Shown: positions 1 through 6,616, counted from the stretch's first letter. The stretch: 10,370 nucleotides of DNA from an uncultured Coriobacteriia bacterium (GCA_949283445.1 CASDTD010000014.1:1-10370), one strand, 5' to 3'. Notes: a model not told the origin generated them from the letters alone. Program-made: numbers and translations.

Positions 1-9
1 GGGGCCGCT

Positions 10-23
10 CTTACGGCTGTAAG
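10..23 (-). other. Small leader hairpin
   Basis: On the minus strand CTTAC and GTAAG form a 5-bp stem around the loop AGCC. The 5' arm and loop belong to a 10-base direct repeat, CTTACAGCCG, which also occurs at 84-75. The role is unknown; it may be part of a pre-rRNA fold. Confidence 0.4.
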
Positions 24-36
24 TCCCGGATGGAGT

Positions 37-60
37 GGCCCGCGCCTCTCGGCGCCGGCC
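37..60 (-). other. Leader hairpin with GNRA tetraloop
   Basis: On the minus strand GGCCGGCGCC pairs with GGCGCGGGCC, nine of ten positions matching with one G/G mismatch, around a GAGA tetraloop of the stable GNRA class. It lies in the presumed rRNA leader. No U-tract follows, so it is not a terminator. Confidence 0.5.
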
Positions 61-69
61 GTCCGGATG

Positions 70-96
70 CGCCCCGGCTGTAAGGTGTCCGGGGCG
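70..96 (-). other. Leader hairpin, 8-bp perfect stem
   Basis: On the minus strand CGCCCCGG and CCGGGGCG form a perfect 8-bp stem with an 11-nt loop (ACACCTTACAG). No U-run follows. It is probably a structural or processing element of the rRNA leader. Confidence 0.5.
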
Positions 97-134
97 TCTT
101 CGAAAGAATTCAGAAAAGATCGGTTCGAGGGATT

Positions 135-158
135 CGCCCGGTCTCTTTCCCCCGGGCG
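135..158 (-). other. Leader hairpin, 7-bp perfect stem
   Basis: On the minus strand CGCCCGG and CCGGGCG pair perfectly around a 10-nt purine-rich loop (GGGAAAGAGA). It lies about 20 nt downstream of the boxA-like element and is not followed by a T-run. Confidence 0.45.
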
Positions 159-178
159 GGGCCCCTCCATGTGATCGC

Positions 179-188
179 TTCAAAGAAC
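179..188 (-). promoter_or_regulatory. boxA-like antitermination element
   Basis: The minus strand reads GTTCTTTGAA, close to the bacterial boxA consensus TGYTCTTTRA bound as RNA by NusB-NusE during rRNA antitermination. It lies about 110 nt downstream of the predicted start of the strong promoter, as expected in an rrn leader. Confidence 0.55.
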
Positions 189-305
189 TCGTTGGCTTGT
201 ATCACTTGTTCAAACAGTATCCGGTTTTCAAGGTTCTGGGGCGGCCCTCCGAGGGCCCGTCCCCGCCCCGCCGTTCGGTTGCCCTCATCAGCGGCGCGAG
301 GAAGT

Positions 306-354
306 ATATTACCCACTTCCCCGCGGGGCGTCAAGCGATTTCCGGAACTTTTTT
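306..354 (-). promoter_or_regulatory. Strong rrn-type promoter with AT-rich upstream element
   Basis: The minus strand carries -35 TTGACG (334-329), a 17-nt spacer and -10 TAATAT (311-306), which is near consensus, giving a start near 299. The preceding segment 354-335 is A-rich and resembles an UP element. The spacer begins with the perfect palindrome CCCCGCGGGG (328-319), which could be an operator or chance in a GC-rich genome. The promoter points to the left edge and away from the upstream terminator, so it opens a new transcription unit, most likely the rRNA operon. Confidence 0.75.
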
Positions 355-381
355 CGGAAAAATTTCGACTTTCTTCCGAAA
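338..381 (-). repeat. Imperfect tandem repeat upstream of the rrn-type promoter
   Basis: Two adjacent copies occur on the minus strand: 381-361 (TTTCGGAAGAAAGT then CGAAATT) and 360-338 (TTTCCGAAAAAAGT then TCCGGAAAT). They share most positions and put A-tracts about two helical turns apart, directly upstream of the -35 box. They may be UP-element-like or a binding site for an activator. This is inference only. Confidence 0.4.
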
Positions 382-416
382 CGCTATGATTGTTTACATG
401 TTTCCGCAGGTCAGAG

Positions 417-452
417 CATAAAAATGGCCCCTGCGCCAAGCAGGAGCCATTT
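417..452 (-). terminator. Strong intrinsic terminator closing the murA-LCP unit
   Basis: On the minus strand AAATGGCTCCTGC pairs with GCAGGGGCCATTT: 13 pairs, one of them T-G, around the 5-nt loop TTGGC. The stem runs into the tract ATTTTTA. It lies about 160 nt after the stop of the LCP gene and just before the rrn-type promoter, so it insulates the rRNA unit from readthrough. The T-run is on the minus-strand side, which fixes its direction. Confidence 0.85.
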
Positions 453-609
453 CTCATGTGTTCTCGTTAAGCGGACTTTCGTCCAGAAAACGCGCTTGAA
501 AGCGCTTACCTTTTTCTCCGGGCTGCAGCCTGCATCTCGAACGCTTCCCAGCGCCTCGACGACATTGCGCTCCGCACGCGTGAACGCCGCCGTCTTGCTC
601 GCGTCGCTA
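453..609 (-). other. 3' untranslated gap after the LCP gene
   Basis: No supported gene lies here. Two small hairpins occur on the minus strand. The first is GCGCTT/AAGCGC at 505-492, followed by GTTTT, a weak terminator-like element. The second is GGAC-GAAA-GTCC at 484-473, with a GNRA loop. A frame open from 635 to 411 lacks any ATG, GTG or TTG start except one codon at its very end, so I did not call it. Confidence 0.5.
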
Positions 610-1935
610 TTAGTACGGCTGGTAGTCCTTGCCGATTACCACCAGAAGCGTTCCCGTATAGTTATAGCGCGCCGCGCTGCGCACGACCCTGCCCTGCCTC
701 ATATCCGAAGCCAGGAGCTCGGCGAGGTCTTCGTCATTAGTGTCTTTGTATATCACCAGCGTCTCGTCATACACGAACTGGGCCGCGTTGCCCGTGTCTA
801 TGACATCCCAGCCGATTCTCTTGAGCTCCTCTTCGCAGTCTGCGCCGACACCCGACACGCCGACGCCGTTCCATATCGTGACCGTTGCCCCCGTGCGCAT
901 GGACTCATAGCTCGCGAGCTCGTTTTGCGTCGCGACAGGAGACATGCCGTTGCTCGTGCGGGTCACGATCGTGCGCCATGAATCCGTGTTTATCTCGGAA
1001 TAGGTCGTGCCACCGTCGTTTTTCTGCTCGACAGGAGCGTTGGCTTGATAGATATGAGCCGCGTCGATGCCGTGCAGCCCTTCGAAAAGCGTCTGCGCCT
1101 CTTGCTCGGTGATATCCGTGCTCATGCAGGTGATGAACAGCGAGGCCATACTGGAAACGCCCTCGCTACTGGTCCCGAACATTTTCCTGCATACCGAAGA
1201 TGCCAGCGCGGGCGCATCCGCCGTGTTCGCGTCCACGTCGAGCGGGGCAAGCGTTTCTTTCATGCGGTTCAACCCCGCATCGTTGAGCTCGGCGTAATGC
1301 GAGACATCGACACTTGCCAGACGTTCCACCGCCGTGACGACCAGGGCGTCGCCCTGCCCCGCATCGCCCTCTAGGCCAAACGCCTGTTGCAGAGTCATTT
1401 CCCCATACCCATCAAGATAGACGCGCGTGTCAACGGGAATCCAGAGGAAGGAAATGCTCTGATCGTCCAGATCGACGCGAACCAAAGCGACATCGGTAAG
1501 CCCCCCGCGCCCAGCCTCGGCCGAGGAGGCGTCCGTCTTCACGAGCGTCGCCCAATAATCGTCAGAACTGTCTTCGGGCTCTACCAGCACCTGCGAAAGA
1601 GCGTCCATGTTCAAATCGACCCGCAGCGCGTTGCGCACCGTCATCTGATATACAAACGCACCGACCGCCGTCGCGAGCGCGAGCGCGGCGATGACGACCA
1701 CAACGATCAACGCGATGGTTTTACGCGGAATCTTGCTTGCGCCCGAAGAGCTGCGCACATAATCGCCCTTGCGCGACGAGCCGCCCACGCGTCCGGGACT
1801 GTGTCCCCTTCTGCCACGCTCGTTTCCGAACTGGAGCCCCTTGCGGCTTTTCGGGTCTCCGCCGGGCAGGTTCATAGACTTTCGACCGACCCCGCTCAAA
1901 TCGAGGCCGTTGTTCTTCTTATGTCCAAACGCCAT
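610..1935 (-). CDS. Degenerate LytR-CpsA-Psr (LCP) family wall protein with LytR_C domain
   Basis: 441 aa. Residues 1-71 form a basic, glycine- and serine-rich cytoplasmic tail. A single membrane helix at about 72-96 precedes an extracytoplasmic region. Residues about 125-235 resemble the LCP phosphotransferase fold, which in active members moves wall polymers from lipid carrier to peptidoglycan. Residues about 350-437 (VTIWNGVGVSGVG to LLVVIGKDYQPY) look like a LytR_C domain. The usual LCP signature around SIPRDT reads WIPVDT here (166-171), so the conserved arginine is missing, and the RSDT-like motif reads LTDV. It may therefore be a non-catalytic or scaffold version. The ATG has AAGGAAAG about 8 nt upstream. 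It follows murA by 35 nt and is probably co-transcribed with it. The family call is good; activity is doubtful. Confidence 0.83.
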   Translation of the reverse strand: MAFGHKKNNGLDLSGVGRKSMNLPGGDPKSRKGLQFGNERGRRGHSPGRVGGSSRKGDYVRSSSGASKIPRKTIALIVVVVIAALALATAVGAFVYQMTVRNALRVDLNMDALSQVLVEPEDSSDDYWATLVKTDASSAEAGRGGLTDVALVRVDLDDQSISFLWIPVDTRVYLDGYGEMTLQQAFGLEGDAGQGDALVVTAVERLASVDVSHYAELNDAGLNRMKETLAPLDVDANTADAPALASSVCRKMFGTSSEGVSSMASLFITCMSTDITEQEAQTLFEGLHGIDAAHIYQANAPVEQKNDGGTTYSEINTDSWRTIVTRTSNGMSPVATQNELASYESMRTGATVTIWNGVGVSGVGADCEEELKRIGWDVIDTGNAAQFVYDETLVIYKDTNDEDLAELLASDMRQGRVVRSAARYNYTGTLLVVIGKDYQPY

Positions 1936-1970
1936 GTGCCGTATCTTTCCTTATGAAGCGCGCAGATGCG

Positions 1971-3266
1971 CTAGAACACGGCATCGGCCAAGACGCGCTG
2001 AACGTCGGCACCCAGCGAGCGAAGTTTGTCTTCATACCCCTCGTAACCGCGGTCGATGTGATGGATGTTGTCCACAATCGTCTGACCGTCGGCAACCAAG
2101 CCGGCAAGCACCAACGCCGCGCCGCCGCGCAAATCCGTAGAACTGACAGGAGCGCCCGAGAGCTTCTTGACGCCGGAAATGAGCGCATGGTGACCGTCTA
2201 TGCGGATATCAGCCCCCATGCGGGACAGCTCTGCAGCGAACATGAACCTGTTCTCGAAGACGTTTTCGGTGATGATGGAATCGCCCGACGCCAACGCAGC
2301 GAGCACCATGAACTGCGCTTGCAGGTCGGTGGGAAACCCGGGATGCGGCAGCGTTTGGATGTCGATGGGGAGCAGCCCCGATGAACGCTCGACGGTAATC
2401 GCATCGTCGGTGATCATGAGGTCGCAGCCCATCTGCTGCAGCTTCTTGAGCGCCATGGACAAAAATTCGGGGTCGATGCCCTCGACAGTTACCGGACCGC
2501 CGGAAAGCGCGCCGGCAACCAGGAAGGTGCCCGCCTCGATGCGGTCGCCCACCGTGCGATGGTGCGTCGGGTGCAGCTCGCTTACGCCGTGGATGATGAT
2601 ATTCGGCGTGCCCGCGCCCTCGATGTGCGCGCCCATGCTGTTGAGGAAATTGCACAAGTCGGCAATCTCGGGCTCGCAGGCAGCATTGCGGATGACCGTC
2701 GTGCCTTGCGCGCACACGGCGCCCATCGTGAGGTTCTCAGTCGCGCCGACGCTGGGAAAGTCGAGGAGTACTTCCGCGCCCTTCACACCGTTGGGCGTCG
2801 TCGCCTCGATGTAGCCGTGATCCATGTTGAACTCGACGCCAAGGGCCTCGAGACTCGAGATGTGCATGTCGAGCTTGCGCGAGCCAATCTGGCAGCCGCC
2901 CGGCATGGCAACATGCGCACGGCCGAAGCGCGTGATGAGCGGCCCCAAGATGGAGATAGACGCGCGCATCTTCGCCACAAGATCGTACGGCGTTTCGTAC
3001 GACGTCAGATTGCTCGTGTCAATGAAGATGGTGTGCTCGTCAAGACCGCGCTCGGGGCCGTGTGTCACCTTAGCGCCGAGAACGGTAAGGACTTCTTCCA
3101 TCGTCGCCACATCGGAAATGAGCGGGACGTTGTCCAGGCGAGTCTCGCCCGCCGCCATAACGCTGGCCGCCATGAGTTTGAGGGCGGAATTCTTCGCTCC
3201 GCCAATTTTTACCGTGCCCGTAACGGGATTGCCGCCACTGACGACGATTACTTCACGTGAATCCAT
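1971..3266 (-). CDS. murA: UDP-N-acetylglucosamine 1-carboxyvinyltransferase MurA
   Basis: 431 aa, full length for the family (about 420-430). In the cytoplasm it transfers enolpyruvate from phosphoenolpyruvate to UDP-GlcNAc, the first committed step of peptidoglycan synthesis. Visible signatures are GGAKNSALK (22-30, with the substrate-binding Lys25), KMRASI around Arg101, the active-site loop MPGGCQIGSR with Cys125, and GFPTDLQAQF holding the catalytic-base aspartate. The C-terminal HIDRGYEGYEDKL matches the family's HLDRGYE motif. Cys rather than Asp in the loop is the fosfomycin-alkylated form, so the enzyme should be of the sensitive type. The ATG at 3266 has AGAGAGG upstream at suitable spacing. 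It is followed after 35 nt by the LCP gene, making a two-gene wall unit. Many high-GC Gram-positives carry one MurA; whether a second copy exists here cannot be seen. Confidence 0.97.
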   Translation of the reverse strand: MDSREVIVVSGGNPVTGTVKIGGAKNSALKLMAASVMAAGETRLDNVPLISDVATMEEVLTVLGAKVTHGPERGLDEHTIFIDTSNLTSYETPYDLVAKMRASISILGPLITRFGRAHVAMPGGCQIGSRKLDMHISSLEALGVEFNMDHGYIEATTPNGVKGAEVLLDFPSVGATENLTMGAVCAQGTTVIRNAACEPEIADLCNFLNSMGAHIEGAGTPNIIIHGVSELHPTHHRTVGDRIEAGTFLVAGALSGGPVTVEGIDPEFLSMALKKLQQMGCDLMITDDAITVERSSGLLPIDIQTLPHPGFPTDLQAQFMVLAALASGDSIITENVFENRFMFAAELSRMGADIRIDGHHALISGVKKLSGAPVSSTDLRGGAALVLAGLVADGQTIVDNIHHIDRGYEGYEDKLRSLGADVQRVLADAVF

Positions 3267-3500
3267 GCTTGCCTCTCTCTAGGTACGAAAGAAAAGTTTA
3301 GCATGTGGCACGCGGGGAAATTTGGAAATGCTATGTTGCTTGAAGTTTGGTAGAAGGATGACGTAGAGCGGGTGCCCGAAAGCGCAGACGTGTTGCCTGA
3401 CGACATTTCCAGCCTTCAAAGCCACAGAATCACACGCTTGCGCATAGGGAGCCACATAGGAAGGATGCACTGGGAGCGATTGGAATTGCGGATGACCTTC
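3267..3500. other. Gap between tRNA-Arg and murA
   Basis: 234 nt, less GC-rich than the genes around it. The only open frame of note (minus, 3470-3279, 63 codons) has no ribosome-binding site, weak coding character and runs up to the murA leader, so I do not call it. The only signal I find is a candidate extended -10 near 3300. No terminator follows the tRNA, so readthrough into murA is possible. I found no copy of the tRNA 3' end that would mark an integrated element. Confidence 0.5.
3295..3303 (-). promoter_or_regulatory. Candidate extended -10 promoter of murA
   Basis: The minus strand reads TGCTAAACT, with TG one base before a 4/6 match to TATAAT (TAAACT, 3300-3295). It is placed to start transcription about 20 nt before the murA ATG. 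No good -35 box is seen at 16-18 nt, so the call is weak. Confidence 0.3.
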
Positions 3501-3577
3501 TGGCGCGCCCAGGGGGATTCGAACCCTCGACCGTCGGATTAGAAGTCCGGTGCTCTATCCAGCTGAGCTATGGGCGC
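3501..3577 (-). tRNA. tRNA-Arg (anticodon UCU), CCA encoded
   Basis: A complete cloverleaf is visible on the minus strand. The acceptor stem GCGCCCA/TGGGCGC (3577-3571 with 3511-3505) is perfect. The D-arm is GCTC...GAGC, the anticodon loop CTTCTAA has anticodon TCT, and the T-loop is TTCGAAT. The discriminator is G and CCA is encoded at 3503-3501. It decodes AGA. Two A-C mismatches appear, one at the base of the anticodon stem (27-43) and one in the T-stem (50-64), but the other pairs hold and the gene looks functional. It lies 45 nt after the dehydratase-activase gene and has its own -10-like box. Confidence 0.96.
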
Positions 3578-3590
3578 GCTGCGGCACCAC

Positions 3591-3596
3591 ATTGTA
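3591..3596 (-). promoter_or_regulatory. Candidate -10 box of the tRNA-Arg gene
   Basis: The minus strand has TACAAT, 5/6 of the sigma70 consensus, ending 13 nt before the tRNA 5' end. This suits a start 6-7 nt upstream of the mature tRNA. No clear -35 box is seen, so co-transcription from the upstream gene is the alternative. Confidence 0.4.
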
Positions 3597-3622
3597 GCGC
3601 AAGCGGCCCGGCTGCACACCGG

Positions 3623-5338
3623 TCACTTGCAAGCTTCCTGCAAACGTTCCAAGCCGAAAAGCGCCGCGCCCACGGCGCCCACGATTTCGGGCTCCTCGCA
3701 GATGTACAGCTTCTCTTTCCCGAGCAACTCTTCAACCGCCGCCACCACGCCCGGGTTTTTCGCCACGCCACCGGTCATCATGAAGCCAGGCTCGAGGCCG
3801 ACGCGCTTCATGAGCGAAAACGCTTTGCCCGCAATCGCCGCGTGCACGCCATGCGCGATGTCTTCCTTGTCGACGTTGTTCGCGATAAGCGAGATAACCT
3901 CCGACTCCGCGAACACCGTGCACATGGAGCTAATCTCCACGTCATGCTTTGACTCGAACGAGAGCGGCCCCAACTCCGCTATGTCGACCTCGAGCGTACG
4001 GGCCATCGCCTCGAGGAAACGACCCGTGCCCGCCGCACATTTGTCGTTCATGACGAATTCCGCGACCTCGCCTTTTGCGTCGAGACGTATTGCCTTGGAA
4101 TCCTGTCCGCCGATATCGAGAATCGTACGCACGTCGGGGTTGAAATACCAGGCGCCCTTGCCGTGACAGGATATTTCCGTAACGTCTATATCCGCAAACT
4201 CGACCGAAACGCGCCCATAGCCCGTCGACACCGTGAGCGCGAGGTCATCTGCCCCAATCCCCGCTTTCGCAAGCGCCGCGTCACGGGCGCGGGCAGCAGA
4301 ATCTGAAGCGCGTGCCCCCGTGCGGATGACTTCGCTTGCCACGAGCTTTCCGTCGCCATCGAGAATGGCCACGTTCGTGGACGTGGAGCCCGAGTCTATT
4401 CCCAACACGTACATGGCATCGCCTTTCCTTCGAGCATAAGCGAGCGGAGCAGCGTCGATTCCCTTGAGCGCGCGCAGAGACTCTGCGAACGCCTCAACAC
4501 GAGTGCGAATCTGGCCGCTTGACTGCCGCGTGACGTCAGTCTCCAGCTTGAGAACAGGCACATCCGCGTTTTCGTGAAGATACGCATACTCATATGAGTA
4601 GATATCGCAGAACTTGACGGTGTGGTACACGAGTCCATCCACCTGTTGCAGCAGCCCTTCGACGCGTTGTTGCCGGGCGGTGATATCGCCCTCGCGCACG
4701 CAGGGAGTCTGGTCGAGCAGCCGTCCGGCATATGCACCTATGAGCTCTTCGTCGTCGAGCTCGTCGAGCTCGGCTCGCGTCGCGCCGACTTCACGCGGCC
4801 CACCGACGCACGTGAGGTCAGCCACGACTTCCAGTCCCGCATCTTCGAGCACACGGTCAAGAGAAGCCTTGTGGCGCGCACCGAGCAGGGCGACGCGCGG
4901 CCTGCCAGGGCGTCGCGCCGCTTCCTGCTGCGCCTGCTGGCCTGCAAGCAAGTCGACCAGGCATTCGCGCCTGAAAGCGTTGCCCGAATGCTCTTGATAG
5001 CGCCTCATGAGCTCCTTGACGCTTTCGGCGAACAGGCGCTTTGCCGCCGCACTGTTCGAACGTGGCAAATCGAGCAAGAAGAAGAACTTGTCCGGGTACT
5101 GCTTCTCGAGCACATCGAACAGACGCCGCACCGAATCGCAGCACGTGGTGAGCACCAGGCCATCGTATTCTCTCGAGCTGAAATCCTCGAACACGCCTTT
5201 CACGTACGAGCACAGGTTCGGGTGCATGCTCGCATCTGCACGATCGAACGTCGCGGCCCGTGGCTCGACGCGAACCGGGTTGGCCCCAAGCGCGACGAGC
5301 AGCTCGACAGGCGTGTACTTGCACACGTACCCAATCAT
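3623..5338 (-). CDS. HgdB-like dehydratase domain fused to BadF/HgdC-type ATPase activator
   Basis: 571 aa from the ATG at 5338. An in-frame start farther upstream lies inside the preceding gene and adds low-complexity residues unlike the family. Residues 1 to about 300 look like a 2-hydroxyacyl-CoA dehydratase D-component: GYVCKYTPVELLVALGANP at the start, LCSYVKG (Cys43), LTTCCDS (Cys66/67) and VKFCDIYSYEY (Cys244). Residues about 309-571 are an ASKHA ATPase of the activator family: GIDSGSTSTN (313-322), DIGGQDSK (408-415), MTGGVAKNPG (521-530), and Cys434 (NDKCAAGTGR) and Cys473 (SSMCTVFAESE), the two residues that in the dimer hold the bridging [4Fe-4S] cluster. Activators couple ATP hydrolysis to low-potential electron transfer. 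The start overlaps the upstream stop as ATGA, so translation is coupled. Domain calls are strong; the substrate is unknown. Confidence 0.88.
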   Translation of the reverse strand: MIGYVCKYTPVELLVALGANPVRVEPRAATFDRADASMHPNLCSYVKGVFEDFSSREYDGLVLTTCCDSVRRLFDVLEKQYPDKFFFLLDLPRSNSAAAKRLFAESVKELMRRYQEHSGNAFRRECLVDLLAGQQAQQEAARRPGRPRVALLGARHKASLDRVLEDAGLEVVADLTCVGGPREVGATRAELDELDDEELIGAYAGRLLDQTPCVREGDITARQQRVEGLLQQVDGLVYHTVKFCDIYSYEYAYLHENADVPVLKLETDVTRQSSGQIRTRVEAFAESLRALKGIDAAPLAYARRKGDAMYVLGIDSGSTSTNVAILDGDGKLVASEVIRTGARASDSAARARDAALAKAGIGADDLALTVSTGYGRVSVEFADIDVTEISCHGKGAWYFNPDVRTILDIGGQDSKAIRLDAKGEVAEFVMNDKCAAGTGRFLEAMARTLEVDIAELGPLSFESKHDVEISSMCTVFAESEVISLIANNVDKEDIAHGVHAAIAGKAFSLMKRVGLEPGFMMTGGVAKNPGVVAAVEELLGKEKLYICEEPEIVGAVGAALFGLERLQEACK

Positions 5339-6606
5339 GCGCGCCCACCCTCTTCGAGCAGCTCGAGAAATGCTTCGAAGCGCGTTTTGGTCTGGCCGTC
5401 TTGGCTGCTGCGACGGTCGATGGCGTCTCCGTCCAGCGCAAGCATGGGCACGCCCTTCTCCCGCATGCGCTCCTTCAGCAGCTGCACGCCGCCACTCGAC
5501 TGCTTGCAACCCCAGTGACAGAAATCGACAACGCCGTCGCATTCGTATTCATCGACAAGGCGCTCGACGGCATCCACTTTGCGGGCGAAACTGCCGTTAT
5601 ACAGGTTGCAGATCATCTTGCGAGCAAGCGCCTCGAGCGGATGATCCACGTCCAGCGGCTCGATGTAATCGAGATTGAAATCGTCGACGGCAATGGAAAG
5701 CCTGTCGTTGTAATTGAGGTAGCCAGAAAGGCTCGGCTGCGCGTACGGCGTGAGATGCACCCACATCAAGCGCACGCCGTCATCTTGCGGATACGTCTCG
5801 ACGTCCTTTTCAAGCAGCTCGAAAAACTTCAAAGCCCATGGGCTGCCAATGCTCAGATGCGTGGCGAATATCATGAACAGGCGCAACGTGAGCGTGTCGG
5901 GATATCGGTGCGTTTTGCGCTTGCGCAGAAAAGAGAGGTACAGCTCCTTGGAGCGGTTTTCCCGCACCAGCGCCGCCTTGAGCGCATCTTCGTCATACGG
6001 CCTGCCCGTCCATTCCTCGAGCGTGCCGATGAGCCCCTCGAGCTGGGAGACAACGTAGCGAAGCCCCTCTTCGCTGTTTTCGTTGGGAATATCGAGCAGG
6101 ACCGTCGGGACCTGCGAGCGCCAGGCAAGGTGCCGAAACGTGTTCACATTGCCGTCGCAGACCATCGAAGTCGTGATGCCGCCGACGGGCCGGGGCACGA
6201 TGCCCGTCTCGCAGGCGCCAAGGAAACACTTGTGATACGAGCACAGCGTCGACGAGATGCCGCAGGCCTCGCACGCATCGATGAGCGTGTCCTCGATCCA
6301 GAACCCCGAAAGATACGAAGCGAGCGCTTCGACCGAAATACTGGAAAGCCCGAACGAGGAGATGAGCTCAACGGGCGCAAATATGTTCGTCCAGACAAAC
6401 GAGCCCGGCTCTTCAAGAGCATCGGCGACCTCTTTGATCGCCATGTGGTTGAGGAAACGGTAGGCCTTGGGCATGTTTCGGTCGGCAAGATGGGCGGTTC
6501 TGAAGCTCTCCGCATGCAGCCCGAGACGGATGAGCTTGGCGGCGCGCTGTGGGTTGCGAGCAAGCGTTTTCGCGACCATGCCGCCGTATGTACGTGCTAC
6601 GTCCAT
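5335..6606 (-). CDS. 2-hydroxyacyl-CoA dehydratase / benzoyl-CoA reductase D-subunit family (HgdB/BcrC-like) protein
   Basis: 423 aa, about the normal length for one subunit. Residues 71-90 (VWTNIFAPVELISSFGLSSI) match the N-terminal family motif. Then come a cysteine-rich LCSYHKCFLGAC (Cys122, 127, 132), VCDGNVNTF (Cys150), DFCHWGCKQSSGG (Cys363, 367) and LDGDAID with a terminal GQTKTRFEAFLELLE (404-418). Such subunits carry an iron-sulfur cluster that reduces an activated substrate after an electron from an ATP-driven activator. The FCHWGCKQ form recalls double-cubane-type members, but that is inference. It overlaps the fused activator gene and is very likely its partner. No CoA-transferase or second classical dehydratase subunit is adjacent. 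The ribosome-binding site before the ATG at 6606 is poor; a hairpin with T5 sits just upstream. Confidence 0.86.
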   Translation of the reverse strand: MDVARTYGGMVAKTLARNPQRAAKLIRLGLHAESFRTAHLADRNMPKAYRFLNHMAIKEVADALEEPGSFVWTNIFAPVELISSFGLSSISVEALASYLSGFWIEDTLIDACEACGISSTLCSYHKCFLGACETGIVPRPVGGITTSMVCDGNVNTFRHLAWRSQVPTVLLDIPNENSEEGLRYVVSQLEGLIGTLEEWTGRPYDEDALKAALVRENRSKELYLSFLRKRKTHRYPDTLTLRLFMIFATHLSIGSPWALKFFELLEKDVETYPQDDGVRLMWVHLTPYAQPSLSGYLNYNDRLSIAVDDFNLDYIEPLDVDHPLEALARKMICNLYNGSFARKVDAVERLVDEYECDGVVDFCHWGCKQSSGGVQLLKERMREKGVPMLALDGDAIDRRSSQDGQTKTRFEAFLELLEEGGRA

Positions 6607-6616
6607 GTCTTAATCT

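Larger units (their letters stand above)
1..299 (-). other. Transcribed leader of a probable rRNA operon (16S gene off the left edge)
   Basis: No convincing protein gene lies here. Read on the minus strand, the stretch begins just after a strong promoter. It contains the motif CCTTGAAAACCGGATA (233-218), of a kind common in bacterial pre-rRNA leaders and spacers, then a boxA-like GTTCTTTGAA (188-179), then a series of GC-rich hairpins: 135-158 (7 bp), 70-96 (8 bp perfect), 37-60 (GNRA loop) and 10-23 (5 bp). The layout of strong promoter, boxA and processing-type stems is typical of an rrn leader. The 16S start itself is not in the window, so the identity is inferred. Another structured RNA or antiterminated operon remains possible. 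Confidence 0.6.

Noticed and set aside
35..421. Overlapping open frames on both strands in the first 450 bases as protein genes
   Set aside because: They are arginine- and proline-rich or low-complexity readings of GC-rich DNA, with no supporting start sites. A strong promoter and RNA-type leader explain the region better.
411..635. Open minus-strand frame of about 74 codons after the LCP stop, in the +1 frame, as a gene or a frameshifted C-terminal extension
   Set aside because: It has no ATG, GTG or TTG start apart from one codon at its very end, and it runs through the strong terminator hairpin. The LCP protein already ends where LytR_C domains normally end.
3279..3470. 63-codon minus-strand frame between the tRNA and murA
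   Set aside because: There is no ribosome-binding site, no recognisable family and weak codon bias, and it covers the likely murA promoter.
3267..3577. tRNA-Arg as attachment site of an integrated element
   Set aside because: I found no integrase gene and no second copy of the tRNA 3' end in the window, and the neighbours are housekeeping genes.
4740..4790. Repeated tcgtcgagctcg-like sequence as a short tandem repeat element
   Set aside because: It is explained by a run of Glu, Leu and Asp codons in the dehydratase domain (ELDELDDEELIGAY) and keeps the reading frame.
5339..5542. Longer N-terminus for the dehydratase-activase fusion starting at 5542
   Set aside because: The added 68 residues overlap the upstream gene and are compositionally unlike the family. 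The ATG at 5338 overlaps the upstream stop as ATGA and begins at the family's first motif.
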